The notes under the pieces were generated by a model, which saw only the letters and a list, made by a program, of their open reading frames with translations, did not search any database and was not told the origin of the DNA. From Ligustrum vulgare (taxonomy: Eukaryota > Streptophyta > Magnoliopsida > Lamiales > Oleaceae): 64,000 bases of DNA. The translations under genes were made by a program, and so were the position numbers. Positions 32,401-42,578 of the stretch are shown in pieces (the first letter of the stretch is position 1; each line of letters begins with the position of its first letter). The stretch is taken from the NCBI GenBank assembly GCA_963555705.1, contig OY743184.1:26808639-26872638 (forward strand), read 5' to 3'.

Positions 32401-34725
32401 TGGTGACATTTTCAAATGTATGTACTACAACTCTTAATCATGACTAATGTTCTTAATTCTATAAATTTAGTTCTTTAGTTCCAAGTTTATGCACGTTCTA
32501 ATGAGCAACTTATATCAAGATAAGCAAGTATTTGGTAACTTTACTCAGAGTAAAAGAATTTTCATGGTAAATTACCATCATACGTCCCTATTGTTGTCTA
32601 ACTCGATCTCTCTGTCCTTCATTCTTCATTTATCAATTTGATCGATAAAATATTTTTTCCAGCACATTTTGGATTGGACAACACCTGATGCAATATAATT
32701 TATTTAGGTCAAAAGCAAGGGAGAAATGAATTTGTAATACGTCTGCAACCTTCAGAGGCCATGTACATGAAGCTTACGGTAAGAAGAATTTTACACTACT
32801 GTTATTTCCCTTGAGTCATTAGCTCATATGGTTATCATGTGATTTTATTTCTCTTATAAAAGAAATGGCAGAATTTCAACCTCAAGGAATGGTTAGTCAA
32901 CCGTAAACCTGGTCATCACAACTTTAATCGCGTTATTTTCTGGTGGTCTCCTAAAACAGTGGCATAGTGACTTGTATTTACCAGACTAGCAAAAGTGGCA
33001 TAGTGTTGTATTTACCATTGGCCCATTGCCAACTCTAGGTCAAGTCAACCGTAAACCTGATCATCACAACTTTAAACGTGTTATTTTCTGGTGGTCTGAG
33101 CTTTGCTATCTGGCATAGTATCTTGTATTTACCAGACTAGCAAAAGTCGCATAGTGTTGTATTTACCAGGCTAGCAACCTCTTGACTGCTATATTTTTTT
33201 ATTTTTTCCTTTTTTTTCTAAAAAATAGGAAAAAAAAATCCTATCTAGGTACTCAGTTGTCATGAATTTTATGCATTTCAGCGCTGTTTCAACGATAAAT
33301 TGCATATGATTGTAATACATTTTTTTTGGTTGTTGACATTTTGGATGTTTTTTGTTATATATTTTGGAACGAAAAATTAGGAGGTATCATGTTTGTGGTT
33401 AAATGTACCGATATTCTTTAGCTGTATTTCAAGTTGGAAGGCCATGTCTTTAGTTTGACTAAAGGGACATGTCAGTCTAGTTATCTACGAGCCAAGCTGC
33501 TAACTAGACTGCCAAGTCAGCTTATTCCTTGGTCAAATTTACGGACATGGATTGAAGGGTCAAATAGTAAAAAAAAAAAAAAAAAGAGGTTCAGTTCAGT
33601 TCAGTTACCAACCTAAAATAAAGTTTCGAGTTCAGTCACCAACTTTGAACAAAATGAAGTTTAGTAGTACTGTAACTAAAATTTTACTTCAATTCAGTGA
33701 CCACGCGCGTTTAACTCTACATGTTATGTAAAATATTTATAATCTCGTGTAAAACAAGCCATCTCCTATTCCCCTTTCTTAATTCTTGCCATAAATGGAG
33801 TTATAAAAGTTTATAGATGCTTGTCAATGAAAGTTTGAAGCTTGAAGTAAAATTTGTGTTAATTTTCTATTTCTAGTGAATTAAATATTGTTTCTCCTAT
33901 ATTCTTCCATTTTACCTGTGATGTTATTTAGTTGCGATTAGCAAGTTATTTTTAATCTATTCTCGTTGATGCTACTTCCCAACTTAATTCCTGTGGTTTT
34001 TGTTTGAATGTTACGCGATTCGTTCTTGTTACGTAGGTCAAGCAGCCTGGGCTGGATATGTCGACTGCTCAGAGTGAACTAGATTTGTCATATGGACAAC
34101 GTTATCAAGGGGTTGCCATTCCTGAAGCATATGAACGTCTAATTCTCGACACGTATGATTACTTCTCTTTACATCGTTTTTCTCCCTTTATTCAGACGTT
34201 GAAGCCCTTTTCTAATGGAACGTCCATCTTCATAAAAGACGTCCGCATCAGAGATTCCGTAAGAAAAACTACAAAATGTCAAGTGGGCGACCAAATTGTA
34301 ACAAAAAGCAGACATTAGACTACTTTGAAACAAAAATAAAGTTTGGAGACTAACATGAAACTTCATCATAAGTTGAGTGCCTACGGTGTTTTCCAATAGC
34401 AAGTTTCGTCTTTCGTTTTTTGCAGAATCCGCGGTGATCAGCAGCATTTTGTTCGTAGAGACGAGCTTAAGGTATTTGCCATAATTATTCAATGAATACT
34501 TCTCTAAGCTTTTTGTCACCAATTGTGGTAATGATTCTTATTGGAAAAAATCTTCAGGCTGCCTGGGAGATTTTCACACCTCTTTTGCACCGAATAGACA
34601 ATGGTGAGGTTAAGCCAATTTCATACAAACCAGGAAGCAGAGGCCCTGCAGAAGCAGATGAATTGTTGGAAAGGGCTGGTTATGTTCAAACACATGGCTA
34701 TATTTGGATCCCCCCAACGTTATAA
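27838..34725 (+). CDS. G6PD: Cytosolic glucose-6-phosphate 1-dehydrogenase, 15 exons, intact
   Basis: It oxidises glucose 6-phosphate to 6-phosphogluconolactone with NADP+, the committed step of the oxidative pentose phosphate pathway. Exons: 27838-28011, 28447-28532, 28739-28793, 28885-29071, 29554-29711, 29799-29867, 30922-30980, 31178-31214, 31573-31644, 31828-31975, 32322-32417, 32708-32778, 34037-34152, 34426-34471 and 34558-34725. All introns are GT-AG. The exons sum to 1542 nt, giving 513 residues without a stop. The NADP-binding GASGDLA is at residues 38-44, EKPFG at 179-183 and the substrate-binding signature RIDHYLGKE at 207-215. The protein ends WIPPTL. There is no N-terminal extension for a transit peptide, and the length matches cytosolic plant isoforms (Arabidopsis G6PD5/G6PD6). 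The start is the first ATG before the conserved frame. Confidence 0.97.
28221..28299. repeat. 79 bp GC-rich foldback in G6PD intron 1
   Basis: The arms 28221-28256 and 28264-28299 pair at 34 of 36 positions around a 7 nt loop. The ends are TGTTGACGGG...CCCGTCAACA, with TTCAG on both sides (28216-28220 and 28300-28304). The GC content is far above the surrounding intron. TG...CA ends plus a 5 bp direct repeat look like a small insertion. The transcript would form a strong hairpin. Confidence 0.85.
29234..29403. mobile_element. Tourist-like MITE, 5' end lost, in G6PD intron 4
   Basis: The family interior GTGTGGTTAAAAAGTGGTTTGG is present. The right end CCGAACAAAGGC is followed by TAA (29404-29406). 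I could not find the matching left end, so the left coordinate is approximate. Confidence 0.45.
29443..29477. repeat. (AT)n microsatellite in G6PD intron 4
   Basis: A pure TA dinucleotide run about 77 bp before exon 5. Confidence 0.9.
29889..29933. repeat. (CT)n(CA)n compound microsatellite in G6PD intron 6
   Basis: A CT run passes directly into a CA run, just after the exon 6 donor. Confidence 0.95.
29967..30286. mobile_element. hAT-like MITE in G6PD intron 6
   Basis: The ends CTATGTTGCTCGGACTC and, on the minus strand, CAATGTTGCTCGGACTT are inverted repeats. The inner blocks GGATCCGACAC and GTGTCGGACAC are also paired. This CTATGTTGCTCGGACTC terminus is a widespread eudicot MITE signature that I recognise. 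The flanking 8-mers GTACTAGC and GTACTCGT match at 6 of 8 positions, consistent with an ageing hAT target duplication. Confidence 0.7.
32896..33177. repeat. 148 bp direct duplication in G6PD intron 12
   Basis: GTCAACCGTAAACCTG begins copies at 32896 and 33044. Both continue through CATCACAACTTTAA, TTATTTTCTGGTGGTCT and CTTGTATTTACCAGACTAGCAAAAGT. The copies differ by substitutions and a small indel. A TTTACCAGRCTAGCA motif recurs a third time near 33165. Confidence 0.8.
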
Positions 34726-34913
34726 ACAAATGAGATGTACACCCAACTGCTGTGTATATTTACCGTTTTCAGGGGTAATCGGGTAATTCTACTAGAGCCT
34801 ATTTTCGTAATCTTCCTCCCAGTGTGTGTGCCTTGCAATAGTGAGAAATATGTAATGTATTGCGTGTGAAAACTTGAATATGATAATCTATCTGTTTTAG
34901 AACCCATAAACCC

Positions 34914-34919
34914 AATAAA
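34914..34919 (+). terminator. Polyadenylation signal candidate for G6PD
   Basis: AATAAA lies 189 nt after the stop codon, within the usual distance for a plant 3' UTR. Cleavage sites in plants vary, so the exact end is not known. Confidence 0.5.
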
Positions 34920-34925
34920 ACTGGA

Positions 34926-35339
34926 ATATTTGAAATTTCTATGCTGACATGAGGTTGTGACTATTGCTATGCATGCAGGGTAAACTTGCTTTTAAGTTAT
35001 TTATTTTTTACGTCATAATTCTTGAAGTCACTTTTTTTGAAATAGTGTAAAAAATAGTTTCTTATTTTTAACTTTGGACTTAAAAAAAAATTAATTTTAA
35101 ACTTATTTACTTAAAAGTAAACTAGCTTGTATATAAATTCTTGAGCACGTCCATTTAACACGGTTGTTATTTTATCAGCGCAATCCTCCTCTATTTTCAA
35201 GTTTTTGGAGTGATTAGATTAAATAATAAATAGACAGAAATGAATAATGAATTAGTGGTTATACTTGTGATTAGTAAGAATTCTATAGATAAAATATGGC
35301 TTATTTGGTTATAAACAGTATGCAAACTATAAAGAGGAT
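34926..35339. other. Intergenic DNA with a weak inverted repeat
   Basis: Around 34978-35128, the text AAACTTGCTTTTAAGTTATT pairs roughly with ACTTAAAAGTAAACT, suggesting a decayed MITE. No target duplication or gene was found. Confidence 0.4.
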
Positions 35340-35915
35340 ATAACCTAGAAACGCAAAACTTAAAGATATTTCAAATCTTAAACGGTTTTACAAAACGAAC
35401 ATCAAAATTAGATTTATTGAAAATAAAAAATCAGTGTTTGAAAATACAACAAATTATAGACGAAATGTGAAAATAAGCCTCTCACAAGTTTGAACACAAA
35501 TTATACTAATTTCTTGAAGTATCACATCACAAAGATGAAAACAGAGAAAAATACACGAAGGTTTTCTCAGAAGTTTACTGAGAAAAGAGAGAATGTGAGA
35601 GAAGAAGAGGCGCGAATCAGGAAATTGAATGTTTTGGACCCTAAAACAATCCACTTGTATATATTGTGGAGACGATCAACGTCAAAGGACGCATCAAGTA
35701 GTTGATGCAACGGCTCCAACAAACTTCAGTTAAAAGAAAAGTCGTGCTTTGGAAGTGCGACTTAGATCCAAGTATTGGACTTTGAGATAAAGTCCAATTG
35801 TTTGGGCTGCAATTCTTTATTTATTGGGGCCGGTTGTTTTGTACTTCTTCTTGGACTATGCTTGCTGGGCCAATTACATCTACACAAACATTAGTCAAAT
35901 GCAAGAAATTAGAGG
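35340..35915 (-). repeat. Copia LTR copy, apparently solo
   Basis: About 570 bp is clearly related to 48425-48995, the 5' LTR of the old Copia element. Shared blocks include TACAAAACGAACAT, CACAAGTTTGAACACAAA, GAATCAGGAAATYGAATGT and CATCTACACAAACATT. A TATATA box near 35655-35665 (minus) marks the promoter. No Copia coding sequence adjoins it on either side. Both edges are approximate and no target duplication was established. Confidence 0.65.
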
Positions 35916-36729
35916 AATTTGGAGTAATACTTTACATTGTAACTAATATTGTTTATATGCGACTCCATTTAAGAAAAAAATTGAAAATAGAATATAAAAA
36001 TGTTTAAAATTTGCAAAACTGCCTCACAGTCAGAATTGGAGAGAAAATAGGAATGTTACCTCTTATTAAGGGATGACAGTTTGCAAATCTGCAATCTGTA
36101 ACCGAAAATTTAACACGGAGACTTTAATTAATTACAACATTATTGTAATTTGGAAGGTATCAATGCAGAATTTGAAAATTCCATGATGTGTTCCTAATCA
36201 GATCCATATAGCATCTATCAACTTTGAAGGTATCAGCTCTGAATTCCAAAATGCGAAGATTCACATGATATAATGGGCATCTACTTCATCGTCTAATTAG
36301 AAGAATTGTTGAAACCTATCAACTGTCAAGATCACTGGGTTGGAATCAGCTTGGCATGTAAATGCTACCCATTCTTCCAATATTTTTCTCTCTCTTTCTG
36401 AAAAGTACTGCCTACTAATATCAGGAACCTTCATGGACTATAGTTGTAGTTGCAGAGAAATGTCTGTCATTTCTCATTAATGAAAAAATGTATAATGGAA
36501 TATAGTTGTAGTTGCAGAGAAATGTCTATCATTTCCAGCAATGGCTCGCCATGGTTGCTGACATTTCCCAAATTCTTGAGAACTTGCAATTGGGAGGCTT
36601 GAGAACTTGCAATTAGGAGGCTTTAGTAGGAGGTTTCTATCTAATGCAAAGCTAAGAATATGGTGGAGATCCATTATTATCCTCTCGATTCCCCTCCGAG
36701 AATGTCAAAGACAAACTCAGAAGATCCCG
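35916..36729. other. Intergenic DNA, no gene recognised
   Basis: It contains small direct repeats (for example AATATAGTTGTAGTTGCAGAGAAATGTCT-type text at about 36440 and 36500, and GAGAACTTGCAATT twice near 36580-36615), which show local duplication. No open frame with a recognisable domain. Confidence 0.45.
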
Positions 36730-37260
36730 GCTTTTGTTGATGCTGCTAAGCGAAAGCTTCTTGCCCCCAATCCCGCTTCTCTCAAACCCAACACAGTGGC
36801 CCTCTTCTGGTGCTGTCAAGGTTGCTGGAAAAGGAAAATTGAAGCCTGGAATCTACAAGGAAACCATCATTATCCCCAAGAAAGTGGATTGGTTGCTTAT
36901 AAGTTATGGCCATCTTTTGGATGAACAACTTTATGGCCATCTTCCGGTGTTATCAAGGTTGCTGGCAATGGAAAATTAAAGGCGAAATCAGGATCCACGA
37001 CAAGTGGATCTGCCATAATCGTGCCAACGCCATTTGCCAATAGAATGCCAGAGCCATCCCAGAGCATTTCACAGAATATAATTTTTCTAGCCACTATGTT
37101 ATTATTTATGGCACCAGTATGCAAAATCTTGAAATATTGGGATTAGAGCCGATGTTGTAATTTGCAGCCGATCCTCCCCAGATTAGGGGATATGAGTCCC
37201 ATTGAGATCGAAGTTATTAATGCTGATACTTTAGATATGAGTCCCATTGAGTTTGAAGTT
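36730..37260 (-). pseudogene. Subtilisin-like protease (cucumisin type) PA-domain pseudogene fragment
   Basis: On the minus strand the order is an NFDLNG...YPLIWGGSAAN segment (37215-37160), then SNPNISRFC, VARKIIFCEMLWDGSG, LLANGVGTIMADP and FAFNFPLPATLITPEDG (37124-36910). This is the protease-associated domain inserted in the catalytic region of plant secreted subtilases. A second degraded copy of the last motif (GFNFPFPATLTAPEEG) lies at about 36860-36815, so the segment is partly duplicated. The frame shifts several times and no catalytic Asp, His or Ser region is present. It is a dead fragment, bordered on the right by the Copia insertion. Confidence 0.65.
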
Positions 37261-37456
37261 ATCAAATGATGTTTTATCACCTTTAAGGCTGGATACATTC
37301 CTTATTTTTTATTTTGGCAGATGAAAGAAATCCTTTGAGCATCTTCCTGAGTGTACAATTACGTACCTGATTTTTACAAGCCGATATTTTTGGTAATCCA
37401 ATTGTTGAAAACTATTTCTCTGATCTTCATTATATCGATACCAGTGAGTAATAGCC

Positions 37457-37960
37457 TGTTGGGAATTAGGACGCAACTAATCCCACCCAGGATCGATGTG
37501 ACACAAATAAATTGGACTGAGAAAATATAAATACGCAAAAATAAAATGCAAATACGAAACACAAAGATTTACGTGGTTCAGCAATTTGCCTACGTCCACG
37601 GACCCACACCAATATATTTCACTAACTCGAAAAATGAGGAGTACAAAAATACTACACTGTATTTTTATCTGTCTACACAAAGACTATTCTCTCCAACTCA
37701 CTTTTCTCTCCACACAAGAAAATATCTTGTGTTTATACTTTCTCTCTCTCTTGAGCTTGTATTGATTTTGGTGTGTATCTTACTGCAAACGGAGGCTCAA
37801 TTTATAGGCAAATTTTCGTCCAACTTTCAACAGAAAGTTGGTGACCATCAATATAAAAATGGCCTCCACAAATTTTGTCTGCCAACAAAGATGATAATGA
37901 TGACCTCCATTTTCCTTTCCACTACTATTTGTCTCCCAACTTATTCTCCACTATCTAACA
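37457..37960 (-). repeat. 3' LTR of the Copia element
   Basis: On the minus strand it starts TGTTAGATAG and ends TTCCCAACA. It differs from the 5' LTR at two sites (ATCCCA versus ATCCCG near 37486, and CTACACTG versus CTATACTG near 37655). CT-rich and AATAAA-like elements are present. Confidence 0.95.
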
Positions 37961-37972
37961 ATCTCCCGCTTG
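37961..37972 (-). promoter_or_regulatory. Polypurine tract of the Copia element
   Basis: On the minus strand the text AAGCGGGAGAT directly precedes the 3' LTR. This is the usual Copia plus-strand primer. Confidence 0.75.
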
Positions 37973-38051
37973 GAGACTAATGTGGCTTCACCTGAGACAC
38001 CTCCTCCTTGCAACTCCTTGTAAAATATGGTGTGAGTCATTTCCTTGGTCT

Positions 38052-41000
38052 TCATTTCAGAAAACCAATTGAAGCTGTGCACAGCTCCAATTTTTCCTTT
38101 GTTACTGTCTTGGTCATCATGTCGGCTGGGTTCTTGCTACCCTGGATCTTCTCTAGTGTTAATACTTCATCCTCTAGAAGAGACCTGATGAAGTGATAAC
38201 GGAGTCCAATGTGCTTGGTTCTAGAATGAAATGCTGAATTCTTTGCCAGATGTATCGCACTCTGACTATCACTGTGCAAAACATTCTTCTCCTGACTGAA
38301 TCCAAATTCTGCCAACAAACCCTGTAACCAGATCATTTCTTTGCTAGCCTCGGTTACTGCCACGTACTCTGCTTCTGTAGTGGATAGAGCAACAATCTTC
38401 TGTATCTGCGAAATCCAGCTAACTGCAGTAGTACCTACTGTGAAAACATAACCAGTAGTACTTCGTCTGCGATCTACCTCGCCAGCAAAATCTGCATCTA
38501 CAAAGCCTTGTAGAGTCACTTCGCCTCGTCCAAAGCATAAGCATCTATCAGTAGTTCCCCGTAGATATCTTAATATCCACTTTACTGCTTCCCAATGCTG
38601 CTTTCCTGGATTTGCCATAAACCTGCTCACAACTCCCACTGCATGAGCAATATCTGGTCTGGTACAAACCATGGCATACATCAAACTTCCAATGGCTGAG
38701 GCATATGGTATTTTAGCCATGAAGTTTATCTCGTCCTCTGTCTTAGGACTCTGATCACTAGATAGAAGGAAGTGATTAGCTAGTGGCGTGCTGATAGCCT
38801 TCGCACTGCACATGTTAAATCTCTGCAGAACTTGACTAATGTACTTGGCCTGAGATAACTGCAAGATACCCTTCTGCTTATCTCTGAAAATCCTCATTCC
38901 GAGAATCTGCTTCGCTGCACCCAAGTCCTTCATTTCGAATTCTGCTGACAGCTGCATCTTTAACTTCTTGATTTCGTCCATATCTGAGCCTGCTACTAAC
39001 ATATCATCGACATAAAGTAGCAAAATTATATAACTGGACTTGAATCTCCTGAAGTAGCAACAATGGTCAGCATTACATTTGAAGTAGCCATTTTTCTGCA
39101 TAAATCCGTCGAACTTCTTGTACCACTGTCTCGGGGCTTGCTTTAAGCCATACAGGCTCTTCTTCAATTTGCAAACGAGCTTCTCCTTTCCTTTGACTGA
39201 GAAGCCTTCTGGCTGCTGCATATATATTTCCTCCTCAAGGTCACCATGGAGGAAAGCAGTTTTTACATCTAACTGCTCCAAGTGCAAACCCTCTGCTGCA
39301 ACAATACTCAAGACTGATCTGATTGTTGTCAGCTTCACAACTGGCGAAAATATTTCCGTGTAGTCAATTCCTTCTTTTTGCTGGAAACCTTTGACCACCA
39401 ACCTCGCCTTGTATCTCTTTGATCCATCATGTTCCTCCTTGATTCTGTACACCCACTTATTGTGTAGAGCTCTCTTTCCTATAGGTAACTCGGCTAGTTC
39501 CCACGTCTGGTTAGAGATGAGAGACTTTATCTCATCTTTCATTGCAAGCTCCCACTTGCCAGAATCACCGACCTGACATGCCTCATGATAGCATTCAGGT
39601 TCACCTGCATCAGTAAGTAACATGTAACTCATGTACTTTCTATTTGGAACATGAGGTCTGGTTGACCTTCTAAGAACAGGGACTGGAGACTGTGATGCAT
39701 CAGTCTCTAGAACAGGCTCCTGTAACTGCATATCCTCCTCTGTCTGCTGCGACGTACTACTTTCTGGAGCATCATCCAACTCAACATATGTTGGACCATC
39801 ATGTACTGTGTCATCGGACTGCACTGCATTTCTGTCCTTGTACATAACCTTCTCGTTGAATATGACATCCCTGCTTCTGATGACCTTTCTGTTCTGGTCA
39901 TCCCATAAGCGGTAGCCGAACTCATCTCCGCCATATCCAATGAATGTGCACTTTAGTGATTTGGGGTCTAGCTTGCCCCTTTCCTGATCACTTATATGTG
40001 CATATGCGACACATCCAAAAACTTTCACGTGAGAAAGTTTTATTTCTTTTCCGCTCCATACTTCCTCCGGTATCCTGTACTCCAATGGTACCGAGGGTCC
40101 TCGATTGATCAAGTACACCGCTGTGTTGACTGCTTCTGCCCAAAACTGTTTGGGCAAGCCTGCATGTAACCTCATGCTTCTGGCTCTCTCCGTTAATGTC
40201 CGGTTCATACGTTCTGCAACTCCATTTTGCTGTGGAGTCCTTGGCAACGTCCTCTCCATTTTGATGCCATTCTGGTAACAGAACTTCTTGAACGCCATAT
40301 CCGTATATTCTCCTCCGTTGTCGGACCTCAGCTTCTTTACTCGTAATCATGTTTCATTTTCCACCATGGCTTTCCACTTCTTGAACACATCGAATACTTC
40401 GGACTTGTGTCTCAAGAAATAAACCCACACTTTTCTCGAGTGGTCATCAATGAAAGTCACAAAGTATGACTTTCCGCCAAAAGATGAAACTGCGGTTGGT
40501 CCCCAGACGTCTGTGTGGACTAACTCAAGTTTCTCTTGCTTCCGAGTTCTGCCACTAGTGTTAAAACTCACCCTGGTCTGCTTCCCAAAGATGCAACTCT
40601 CGCATAAGTCTATATCAGTAGACTGAAGCTCTGGTAGTTTCCCCTTTGCATGCATATACTTGAGTCCCTTCTGACTCATATGCCCAAGTCTCTGGTGCCA
40701 CAAGTTTGGGCCCTCCTTGCTTTCAGCAACTGCAATTGTCACACAAGCATCCGCCGTTGTGTAGAGGGTGCCAGTATCCTTGCCTCGAGTGATAATCATG
40801 GCGCCCTTGGTGATCTTCCAGGTATCACCAGAGAAGGTGGTGACATGTCCTTCTCCCGACAATTGCTTGACGGAGATCAAGTTCTTCCTCAATTCAGGAA
40901 TATGTCTCACATCCTTCAGCTTCCACACAGATCCATTGATCTTGATCTGTACATCACCTTTTCCGACCACGTCACACGGTTGATCATTACCGAGATAGAC

Positions 41001-41942
41001 TCTACCAAAATCACCCCGCGTATAGTTTACAAAAAACTCCTTGTTTGAGGTAGCATGAAAAGATGCTCCGGAATCAATCACCCAGTATTCCGTTTTTCTC
41101 TCCAAAGAGCATATCAAAGCATCGTCCGCTTCCTCTTCCACAACATTAACCTCCGTCCTGTTCTCCTTTTCTTTTGGAGGTGTTGGACACTGGTTTTTGT
41201 AATGACCGGTCTTGCCACACTTCCAACATTCCACAACCTTTGTCTTGTTAGGATTGTTTGGATTTCTGGACCTCGATCTGCCACTTCTGAATTTGCCGTT
41301 GCCCCGCCCATTTCCTCTGTTAGAACTCCTGCCTCTGCTTTCTACGTTCAACGTCGATCCTGAAGTTGAGACACCTTCTGACTGTCGTCTGATCTCCTCC
41401 GTTAAGATCATGCTTACGACATCATCGAACTTCAATTTTGACTTTCCGGCAGAGCCACTAATTGCTGTGACTGTACCATTCCAGCTGTCTGGCAACTGCC
41501 CAAGAATTAACAGAGCTCGAACTTCATCACTAAAAGTGATTTCGACTGTGTTTAGCTGGTCCGTCACTTCATTGAATTCATTTAGGTGCTCCCCAAATCT
41601 TCCGCCTTCGGCCATCTTCATATTGAACAGCTTTTTAATTAAGTGGACTTTATTTGCTGCAGATGGCTGTTCGTACATGCTAGAGAGGGCTGCCATGAGA
41701 GACTCTGTCGTCTTCTCATTTTTTATGTTGAAGGCCACTGACTTTGACAACGTCAGCCTGATTGTGCCGAGTGCTTTTCGATCAAGCAACTCCCAATCCC
41801 CCTGGCTTATATCTTCTGGATTTTCTTTTAGTGGCTTGTATAGATCCTTCTGGTACAGATAGTCCTCCATTTGCATTTTCCAAAATCCAAAATTTGAACC
41901 ATCAAATTTATCAATTTTGGATATTTTCTCATCTGTCGACAT
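38052..41942 (-). pseudogene. Copia gag-pol polyprotein, one in-frame stop
   Basis: From ATG 41942 (MSTDEKISK; the extra MGA upstream would start at GTG) the frame covers 1296 codons. Parts in order: UBN2-type gag; zinc knuckle CWKCGKTGHYKNQC (about 41184-41225); protease VIDSGAS (about 41060-41080); pre-integrase LWHQRLGHMS (about 40690); integrase with HTDVWGP and FIDDHS; then TGA at 40347-40349. The same frame continues with RSDNGGEY, TPQQNGVAERMN, reverse transcriptase WVYRIK and YVDDML (about 39000), then RNase H SWISQIQKIVALSTTEAEY and a C-terminus ending GFLK. The TGA is probably a CGA-to-TGA change at a methylated site, which is an inference. Without it, the protein would match full-length Tnt1-type polyproteins. 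Confidence 0.93.
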
Positions 41943-42050
41943 TGCTCCCACTCGATCACAAAACAGTCTAAAGAAATCTTTTCTGATGTGGAAGATCAGT
42001 CAAAGCTGCAACCACAGAGCATACTAAGAATTTCAAAAGATTTCAATGAG

Positions 42051-42067
42051 CCAGAGCTCTGATACCA
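42051..42067 (-). promoter_or_regulatory. Copia primer binding site
   Basis: The minus strand reads TGGTATCAGAGCTCTGG, complementary to the 3' end of initiator-methionine tRNA. It lies two bases from the 5' LTR. Confidence 0.9.
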
Positions 42068-42069
42068 AT

Positions 42070-42573
42070 TGTTGGGAATTAGGACGCAACTAATCCCGCC
42101 CAGGATCGATGTGACACAAATAAATTGGACTGAGAAAATATAAATACGCAAAAATAAAATGCAAATACGAAACACAAAGATTTACGTGGTTCAGCAATTT
42201 GCCTACGTCCACGGACCCACACCAATATATTTCACTAACTCGAAAAATGAGGAGTACAAAAATACTATACTGTATTTTTATCTGTCTACACAAAGACTAT
42301 TCTCTCCAACTCACTTTTCTCTCCACACAAGAAAATATCTTGTGTTTATACTTTCTCTCTCTCTTGAGCTTGTATTGATTTTGGTGTGTATCTTACTGCA
42401 AACGGAGGCTCAATTTATAGGCAAATTTTCGTCCAACTTTCAACAGAAAGTTGGTGACCATCAATATAAAAATGGCCTCCACAAATTTTGTCTGCCAACA
42501 AAGATGATAATGATGACCTCCATTTTCCTTTCCACTACTATTTGTCTCCCAACTTATTCTCCACTATCTAACA
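42070..42573 (-). repeat. 5' LTR of the Copia element
   Basis: It is the same length as the 3' LTR and differs at two positions. It holds the element promoter: a TATAAATTGAGCC-like box lies near 42408-42420 on the minus strand. The TAGCC duplication follows at 42574. Confidence 0.95.
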
Positions 42574-42578
42574 TAGCC

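Larger units (their letters stand above)
37457..42573 (-). mobile_element. Full-length young Copia retrotransposon (Tork/Tnt1-like)
   Basis: Two 504 bp LTRs (37457-37960 and 42070-42573) bound a single gag-pol frame on the minus strand. Exact TAGCC duplications flank it at 37452-37456 and 42574-42578. By direct comparison I find only two substitutions between the LTRs, so it inserted recently. An initiator-Met tRNA primer site and a polypurine tract are in place. Apart from one in-frame stop in integrase the coding region looks whole. The domain order (protease, integrase, reverse transcriptase, RNase H) is that of Ty1/Copia. Confidence 0.97.

Noticed and set aside
33540..33600. Poly(A) run followed by GTTCAGTTCAG in intron 12, as a possible retroposon tail
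   Set aside because: I found no Pol III boxes or target duplication upstream to support it.
36734..36979. Plus-strand frame with KPGIYKETIIIPKK resembling a pectinesterase
   Set aside because: The minus strand of the same DNA reads as two copies of a subtilase PA-domain motif in register with neighbouring subtilase sequence, which explains the region better.
41212..41862. 216-codon plus-strand frame
   Set aside because: It is antisense to the intact Copia gag coding region.
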